A stretch of DNA of 64,000 nt from positions 3,534,001-3,598,000 of the forward strand of contig JARKIF010000003.1 in NCBI GenBank assembly GCA_029378245.1, read 5' to 3'. Position numbers and translations under genes: made by a program. Positions 57,721-64,000 of this stretch are shown here, piece after piece. The first letter of the stretch is position 1; each line of letters opens with the position of its first letter. Source of the stretch: Roridomyces roridus (taxonomy: Eukaryota > Basidiomycota > Agaricomycetes > Agaricales > Mycenaceae). The notes under the pieces are model-generated. The model saw nothing but the letters and a program-made list of their open reading frames with translations, was not told the DNA's origin and searched no databases.

Positions 57721-58092
57721 CCCTATCCCCATCTGAAGTTGAGTGCAGAGATGACAGCGCGGAGCTCAGCGCGGTTGCTGGTGTGCGTGTACACCTGGCC
57801 GGTGGGTCGCTTCCTCCGGAGAGCGGACGAAACGATCATCTTGACCAGGAGAGCTGCAGGCACTGTCGGGAGTCATCATTATGCGGCGGCGGATGCAGAA
57901 CCGTTCAGGGTAGACGCCGGTGGTGCTTTTGATGCGCCTAGAGAGGAAAACAGATCCCATGGCTGCCTCCGTGCGCGCTACAGCTTCTCGGACGCGGACA
58001 AGCGGTGAGTCTTTGTGGGGAAAGGTACCGCCTTCGCCGCCAAAGTCGAGGACATCGCGCGGCTGGTCTTCATCTTCAGAGTCAGGTTCCAT
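57721..58092 (-). pseudogene. Probable RNase H-like gene fragment
   Basis: On the minus strand RPTGQVYTHTSNRAELRAVI followed by SALNFRW (about 57815-57727) matches the conserved SNRAEL-AVI-AL core of fungal RNase H-like proteins, then meets a stop where the next conserved acidic motif should be. An upstream ORF from ATG 58092 (MEPDSEDEDQPRDVLDFGGE) could be its N-terminus through an intron with acceptor near 57857. The first catalytic Asp region was not seen, so it is probably inactive. Confidence 0.45.
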
Positions 58093-58294
58093 GTCACGCG
58101 CTGACCTATTTGCGCACGTGACAACGCCAAACAAACCCGATATACATTGGCGCCGCACAGCGTTAAAGTCATGGGAACCCTGTCTCGATCGGATTGAAGA
58201 AGAAGCCGAGGAAGACATTATTTAAAGATGTGGGATAAGTTTCATATTTATGCACGACAGCGTGGATGAGGGATGAAGTTTTCGATCAGTGAAC

Positions 58295-58690
58295 TGTCAG
58301 ATCATGACAGGCTTCTATGAAGAACACGGTGTAGACATGACAATAGGAAACGACAAAGATGCAGAACAATAGTGCATGTCGGAAGCCAGGACAATTAGTG
58401 TAGCATCGTAGATCTATTCCTCATAGTATAAAAGCAGTAGCTAGTCGTCGTATTCTGTACCCTCTCCTAGACTTTTATTCAGTTCATTTTACGAGCTTTA
58501 GTAGCGCACTACCCAATCCACAGCATCTTACCGCTGTTGGACGCGTGAAACAAGTCTTGTCGTGACATAATAAAAGTCTACCCTCATACCGCTCATACCT
58601 CCCCCCGACATATCCTTTCCATACGCCTCGGCGTCCCTCCCCCACTACTTGGATTCTCGTAATTGAAGATCCACTCATACCTCAAGCGTC
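58295..58690 (+). repeat. 5' LTR of Gypsy chromovirus (right border unsure)
   Basis: Starts TGTCAGATCATGACAGG at 58295, a typical TG start, with a TATAAAAG box at 58427-58434 and AATAAA at 58569-58574. The 3' LTR lies beyond the window, so the right border near 58680 is only a guess. Confidence 0.5.
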
Positions 58691-59017
58691 ACGTCGTTGA
58701 ATCGCGACGTTAAACAAGCGCCAATCTTTGGTCGAACTATTTTGATAGACAGTCGCTGTGCTACGGGAAACGTTGAGTCCGTCCCCGCACAATAGCAGAC
58801 GTTGGCGTTCGGGTGGCAATCTTCGGAGAGTACCCTCGCGCAGATACCGGGAGAGTTGTAGAAGGCCCGGGTCTGTTCTATCGGCAAGCGTTCCGACCGA
58901 GAAACCCACCACCGGCTTCGTGCCGCTCCTACCCAAGCCGCGACGGCGTTTCGCGCACCATCATCCTCCTCTTCCGGCACCTCTAGCCGTGAAGCCCGTT
59001 CCGTAGCGGACCAACTC

Positions 59018-60184
59018 TTGGCCGCTTCCACCACCACCCACCACACCTTCCATACCACCGCCCCTGCCATGTCCCATCACGGCAGCCCCATCCCCTATGA
59101 CCAGCCTCAGGCTGGTTACTCGTACCCTCCCCAACAAATCTACCCCTCCCGCCCTCCTACCCGTTCTCCCCCTCGCCCCCTTCCCACACGACCCGACTCA
59201 CAACCCCCCGCCCAGCCTGGCCTGACTGAGTTACTTCAGGCCCTCCCCCCACGCCCGGCACCAGCAAGGATGACGCTGGCCCGGCTTCCCCCGCCGTTTG
59301 ACGGCAATGACAAATCCAAGTGGGAAACTTGGATCGATAGTGTCATGACTTACCTCATGGCCTACGAACACGACTTTGGTACGGATCACCGACGTATCTT
59401 CTTCGTGCTCTCGTTGCTGGGCGACGAGAAGAGTACTGCGTGCCCGGCCTCGAACTGGTCACGCAACTGGAAGGCGAAGCATTTTCGCCTTGATCAACCC
59501 CGTCCCTCCTTTGCGGAGTTCTTGACGGAGTTGGAGTCGACGTTCGCGGATCAGAACGTCAAGGAGACGGCGCTATTGCGCCTGATGAACACTCGGCAGG
59601 GAACGTCCACCCTGGCCGACTTCCTCCAGTCGTTCGAGTTGAACGCGGAGCAGGCGGGCTACACGCCCGGAAACGTGCTGCATGACACATTCCTGTGTCA
59701 AGCATTGGAAATCCTGGTCTCGGACCAGGTACGCAAACAGCTGTATGCTGGAGGCGTCGAGATCCCGGGAACCTACCCCGGATTGAAAAGCCGGTTGATG
59801 ACCATCAACGGCATCATTGAGCGCGGGAAGCTCATCAACTCTCGCTGGGGAGCGGGAGGTGGAATGTTTTGGACGCCGGCGCAGCAGCAGCCGCCGCCCA
59901 AATTCCCCAAGGCCACGACACTGGTGCCGCCGCCTCGACCCCAGGGGACGGCCCCCCATTTGGCGACCCGGGTCACTCCCGGAAACCCAGCGCCGATGGA
60001 TGTGGATCGAACGCGGCAGGCCGCATTCAAGTGTTATAATTGTGGCAAGGAGGGCCACATGAAGCGGGAGTGCCCGGAGCCTCCCAAAAAGAAGTTTAAT
60101 ATCCGGTCGATCAAGACCGAGGACTACACGCAGGAGGACCTGCAGGCTCTCGCGAGCATACTCCGCGAGAAGGGTTTTTGTTAG
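59018..60184 (+). CDS. Chromovirus Gag
   Basis: A 388-codon ORF. The Pro-rich N-terminus (SRPPTRSPPRPLPTRP) is followed by a capsid-like domain (LARLPPPFDGNDKSKWETWI, RRIFFVLSLLGDEKSTACPA, FRLDQPRPSFAEFLTELEST, TRQGTSTLADFLQSFELNAE) and a zinc knuckle CYNCGKEGHMKREC (C-x2-C-x4-H-x4-C) near the C-terminus. It is intact. ATG 59069 is a possible alternative start. The stop TAG at 60182-60184 follows a slippery heptamer by one codon, and Pol is in the -1 frame. Confidence 0.92.
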   Translation: MAASTTTHHTFHTTAPAMSHHGSPIPYDQPQAGYSYPPQQIYPSRPPTRSPPRPLPTRPDSQPPAQPGLTELLQALPPRPAPARMTLARLPPPFDGNDKSKWETWIDSVMTYLMAYEHDFGTDHRRIFFVLSLLGDEKSTACPASNWSRNWKAKHFRLDQPRPSFAEFLTELESTFADQNVKETALLRLMNTRQGTSTLADFLQSFELNAEQAGYTPGNVLHDTFLCQALEILVSDQVRKQLYAGGVEIPGTYPGLKSRLMTINGIIERGKLINSRWGAGGGMFWTPAQQQPPPKFPKATTLVPPPRPQGTAPHLATRVTPGNPAPMDVDRTRQAAFKCYNCGKEGHMKRECPEPPKKKFNIRSIKTEDYTQEDLQALASILREKGFC

Positions 60185-63100
60185 GGCGCCCGGTCAAGGC
60201 CGAACCGGTGTGCCCTCCCGTATCTATTATCCATGGACAGTATACGCCGCTAGAGGCGGTAACGGACAGCACGAACAATGTGCAAAATAGCGTACCTGTA
60301 AATTATGTAGAAAAAACTAGCCTACAACGTAGTATACAAGAATTTCTTGTAGGCGAAGTAGAAAAGCCAAAAAAAATACGTATCTTGCAGAATGAGAACC
60401 GGAAACGTAATTTAAAGAATCGTCGCATGGATGAAGAAAACAAGCGCTGGAGCACTTTTAAAAAGGCCCCTGGAACCCAAACCAGTGATAAAAATAGTGA
60501 GAAGAAAAAGGGCGGCGATGCCGCGGAGGCTCAATCCTCGAAAGAGGAGGTAGCGCCTAAGCATACACGGGTGCCGTTTGGTCTCAGGAAGAAAGAGGCC
60601 GCACAATGGCTAGCACGCCGTGCTATGGGAGAGACGGAACAACGCTTAGCTCAGGAGCTGCGTGAGTTCCAACGGCAACGTGTCCACCACGAGATGCTGG
60701 TGGCAGTCCAGCTGGAAGCACTGGACACGGGGAAAACACGTTCCATTCGTGCATTGCTGGACAACGGGTGTACCACCACATGCATGGACAGGGACTATGC
60801 CAAGGCCGAAGGCTTCGAGCTCAAAAAACTCGACATGCCGATTGTGGCCAGGAATGCCGACGGGACCGAGAACACCAAAGGCAAGATCACTCATTACGTA
60901 GAGATGATCATGTCTATCGGCCCGCATGTCGAAAGACAAAAGTTCCTGATCACGGGCTTAGGCAAAGCACGTGTGTTTATTGGGTACGATTGGTTGTTTA
61001 AACACAACCCAGAGATCAACTGGCGGGACCAGATGATGAAGTTCAGCCGATGTCCGGCAGAATGTGGCATGACCGGACTGGAATCCGGAAAAGGTGTCAC
61101 ACGGGAGGAAGCGGTGGAAGAAGGCGAATCGATCCTATTGGTCGATTTCGCGCCTGTTGTGGAGCTGCAAAGCAAGGCGACGCAGGCACAGCAGATGGCC
61201 GAACAGGCTTCGGCAGAAAAGGAAAAATTGACGGAAGACAAGATCCCGGAGCAATACCGGGAGTACGTCAAAGTTTTCGCAAAAGAGTCCTTTGACTCAT
61301 TGCCGGAAAAGCGGCCTTGGGATCATGCGATCGAATTAAAGCCCGGATCAAAGGCTGTCGATTGCAAGATCTATCCACTCTCGTTAGGCGAGCAAGAAAA
61401 GCTGAACGAGTTTCTTGAAGAGAATCTCAAGAGTGGACGGATCAGACCATCCAAGTCACCGATGGCTTCGGCATTCTTTTTTATTAAAAAGAAGGACGGG
61501 TCCCTTCGACCGGTACAGGATTACCGGAAGCTCAATGAGATGACGGTGAAGAACAAGTACCCGTTGCCTCTGATCTCGGAGCTGGTCAACAAACTCCGAG
61601 GAGCACGATTCTTCTCCAAGCTTGACATACGTTGGGGTTATAACAATGTACGGATCAAGGAGGGAGACGAGTGGAAAGCGGCTTTTCGGACCAATCGGGG
61701 ATTGTTCGAGCCACTTGTGATGTTCTTTGGGTTGACAAATTCACCGGCCACGTTCCAAACCATGATGAACGACATTCTTCGGGATCTCATCAACGAGGGC
61801 CATGTGATTGTATACCTAGACGACATCTTAATTTACACAGACTCCCTGGAGGAGCATAGAAGGATTGTTTCACGCGTCCTGGAGACGTTAGAAAAGAATA
61901 AATTATTCTTGAAACCCGAGAAGTGTGAATTCGAGAAGACGGAGATCGAATATCTCGGGGTGATTATTTCCCACAACTCCATGCGGATGGACCCGGTGAA
62001 AATCAAAGGGATCATGGAGTGGCCAATGCCAAAGAACGTCAAGCAAGTGCAGGCGTTCCTCGGCTTTGTTAACTTTTATCGGCGATTTGTCCGCGGCTTT
62101 GCCGACATTGCCAGGCCCCTCACTAAGCTTACGGGGAAGGTTGCGTGGTCCTGGGGACCGGAGCAAGAGAAGGCGATCAACAAGTTGAAGGAACGGATCG
62201 CGGAGGATGTCATCTTGGCATTGCCAACGGATGATGGGGAATATCGGCTTGAGGCCGATGCATCAGACGGAGCGGTTGGAGCAGTGCTCAGCCAACTCCA
62301 AGAAGGAGTATGGAGGCCTGTCGCTTTCATGTCTCACGGCATGAGTGACACTGAGAGGAATTACGAGATCTATGACAAGGAGATGCTCGCAATCATGCTT
62401 GCTCTTGATGAGTGGAGACAATTCCTACTCGGTGCAAGGCACACGTTCGAGGTTCTGACGGATCACAAGAACCTCCAATACTTCAAAAAGCCGCAGAAAA
62501 TCAATCGTCGGCAGGCACGATGGATCATCGAGTTGTCGCAGTACGACTTCTCGTTACGGCACCGGCCCGGAGCTTTGAATAAGCAGGCCGATTTGTTATC
62601 CCGCAGGGCGGATCATGACCAGGGGAAGGAGGACAATCAGGAAGTTGTCCTGCTTAAGCCCGAATATTTCCGAGCGCAGGAAATCACGCTCGAAGGCGTC
62701 GAGAAGGATCTCCTGGAAGAGATCCGAGCGGAACGCAAACGGGACGGCAGCGTGAGGTCTGCCTTACTGAAAAAGCTCCCTAGATGGGAGGAGGAGGACG
62801 GCATTGTCTATTACAATGGCCTTATTTATGTTCCGCATAACACGGAACTTAGAAATAAAATTATTGGACTCCATCACGATCCGGCAATCGTGGGACATCC
62901 CGGAGGGAACCGGACCCAGGAGCTCGTTGAACGAAACTACTGGTGGCCGAAGCTCGGCAACAATGTTTCCGAGTATGTAAAGTCGTGCGAAGCGTGTCAG
63001 AGGTCACGAGTTCTTCGGCACAAGCAGGGCAAGCTGAACCCGCACAAGATTGCGGAAGGTCCCTGGCAGATCATTTCGATGGACTTGATCGGGCCGCTGC

Positions 63101-64000
63101 CGATTAGCAACGGTCACAACGCGATTCAAGTCTGGGTGGACACCTTCAGCAAAATGATTCACGTGGAGCCCACAACCATGGAAATCACGGCTGAAGGAGT
63201 TGCGCGTTTGACACGCGACCGTGTGATTAGATATCACGGGGTACCTCGAAAGATCATCTCGGATCGGGATCCGAGATATGTAGGAGCCTTTATGCGGGAG
63301 CTCAATAAGATCCTGGGGATCGAAATGAACCCGAGTACGGCACACCATCCGATAACCGACGGGCAGACGGAATGGATGAACCAGGAGATCGAGAAATATC
63401 TCCGAATATTTATAAATTATCATCAGACGGACTGGGCTGAGTGGCTCTCCCTGGCGGAGTTCTGTTACAACGACAAGGCCAGTTCGGCAACGAAGGCCTC
63501 GCCGTTTTATTTAAATACCGGCTATCACCCTTGGAAAGGGATCGAGAATGCCGTGGAGACGAGGAACGAGGCCGCCGAGGAGTTTGGCACGAAGATGAAG
63601 AAAATTCGTGATGAAGCCACGGCGGCATTAGAAAAAACACAAAAAACAATGGAAAAATCATATAATCTACGACGGCGACCAGCGCCAGTATTTAAAAAGG
63701 GAGACAAGGTCTGGATTGAGGCGACGAACATCCAGACAGATAGACCCTCGAAGAAGCTGGGAGATAGGAGGCTCGGACCGTACGAGGTCCTGGAGAAAGT
63801 CGGAGCGTCTTCCTATAGGTTGAAATTGCCGAGCACGGACAAGTCACATCCGGTGTTCAACGAGGCGATTCTCACACCGTATACGGAACCGCCCGAGAAT
63901 CGAAGGGAGAAACGGCCGCCGCCGAAAATCATATCCGGCGAGGAGGAATATGAGGTGGAGGAGATTCTGAAACACCGCAAGATGGGGCGCGGGTTTCAAT
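60100..64000 (+). CDS. Chromovirus Pol (protease, RT, RNase H, integrase, chromodomain)
   Basis: One uninterrupted frame runs from 60100 to the window end, about 1300 codons. In order: a basic linker; protease with LLDNGCTTTCMD (D-N-G instead of D-S/T-G) near 60760; reverse transcriptase with KKKDGSLRPVQDYRKLNEMT, KLDIRWGYNNVRI and VYLDDILIYTD near 61815; RNase H with LEADASDGAVGAVLS and MLAIMLALDEWRQFLL; integrase with an H-H-C-C zinc finger (LHHDPAIVGH...CEACQ), catalytic D in SMDLIGPLP, D in ISDRDPRYVG and E in DGQTEWMNQ; a GPY/F module LGPYEVLEKVGASSYRLKLP; and the start of a chromodomain EEEYEVEEILKHRKMGRGFQ at the edge. All key residues except the protease variant look normal. Pol is probably expressed by -1 frameshifting from Gag. 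Confidence 0.93.
60172..60178 (+). promoter_or_regulatory. Candidate -1 ribosomal frameshift site GGGTTTT
   Basis: G-GGT-TTT is in exact X-XXY-YYZ register with the Gag frame (AAG GGT TTT TGT TAG). The Pol frame (-1) is open from 60100 across the Gag stop, giving an 85-nt overlap. No downstream pseudoknot was worked out. Confidence 0.6.

Overview
The window reads as a repeat-rich stretch of an agaricomycete (mushroom-forming basidiomycete) chromosome, most like a Mycenaceae genome. The evidence is short, dense GT-AG introns of 43 to 65 nt, an F-box fragment, an SKG6-type single-pass membrane protein, an NB-ARC/TPR NLR-like gene, a Rab GTPase with TAGTE in place of TAGQE, small KR-bearing secreted proteins, and many class I and class II transposons. 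All coordinates and exon joins were read by eye, with frame and length arithmetic checked by hand.

Layout. 0-9.4 kb holds host genes: an F-box fragment (-), a methionine sulfoxide reductase A, an SKG6-like membrane protein, a coiled-coil ORF and a complete 8-exon NB-ARC/TPR gene. 9.9-14.7 kb has a class II-type hydrophobin gene split by a 922-bp CACTA-like element with a 3-bp AGA duplication, then a small secreted protein gene, then a second CACTA-like element (AGT duplication) that itself carries a hAT-like element (8-bp duplication) and a long inverted-repeat block. 16.2-20.2 kb has a 5'-truncated LINE with a 17-bp duplication and poly(A), a TA-flanked MITE, a decayed copy and an intact copy of the secreted protein family. 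20.8-26.3 kb is dominated by tRNA-like units (T-arm/box B followed by a T-run) around one unknown membrane protein gene. 27-33 kb has a frameshifted unknown ORF, an intact stand-alone 3'-5' exonuclease gene and a decayed Gag-like gene. 33.5-38.4 kb is a Gypsy element that stops just before the reverse transcriptase. 38.4-41 kb is a patchwork of inverted-repeat elements and tRNA-derived SINE heads. 41.7-48.5 kb has a secreted protein gene, an alcohol-dehydrogenase pseudogene with duplicated last exon, and a five-exon Rab gene. 48.7-51.0 kb is a second array of 13 tRNA-like units. 52.9-54.2 kb is a second LINE copy of the same family, broken by a palindrome. 58.3 kb to the end is a largely intact Gypsy chromovirus with gag, a candidate -1 frameshift site, and pol ending inside a chromodomain at the window edge.

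The genes do not form an evident pathway cluster. The unifying theme is repeated insertion: at least four insertions keep exact target-site duplications, two are nested, and one disrupts a recognisable host gene. The feature I would look at first is the roughly 30 tRNA-like units with shared T-arm, shared flank and T-run, concentrated in two arrays.
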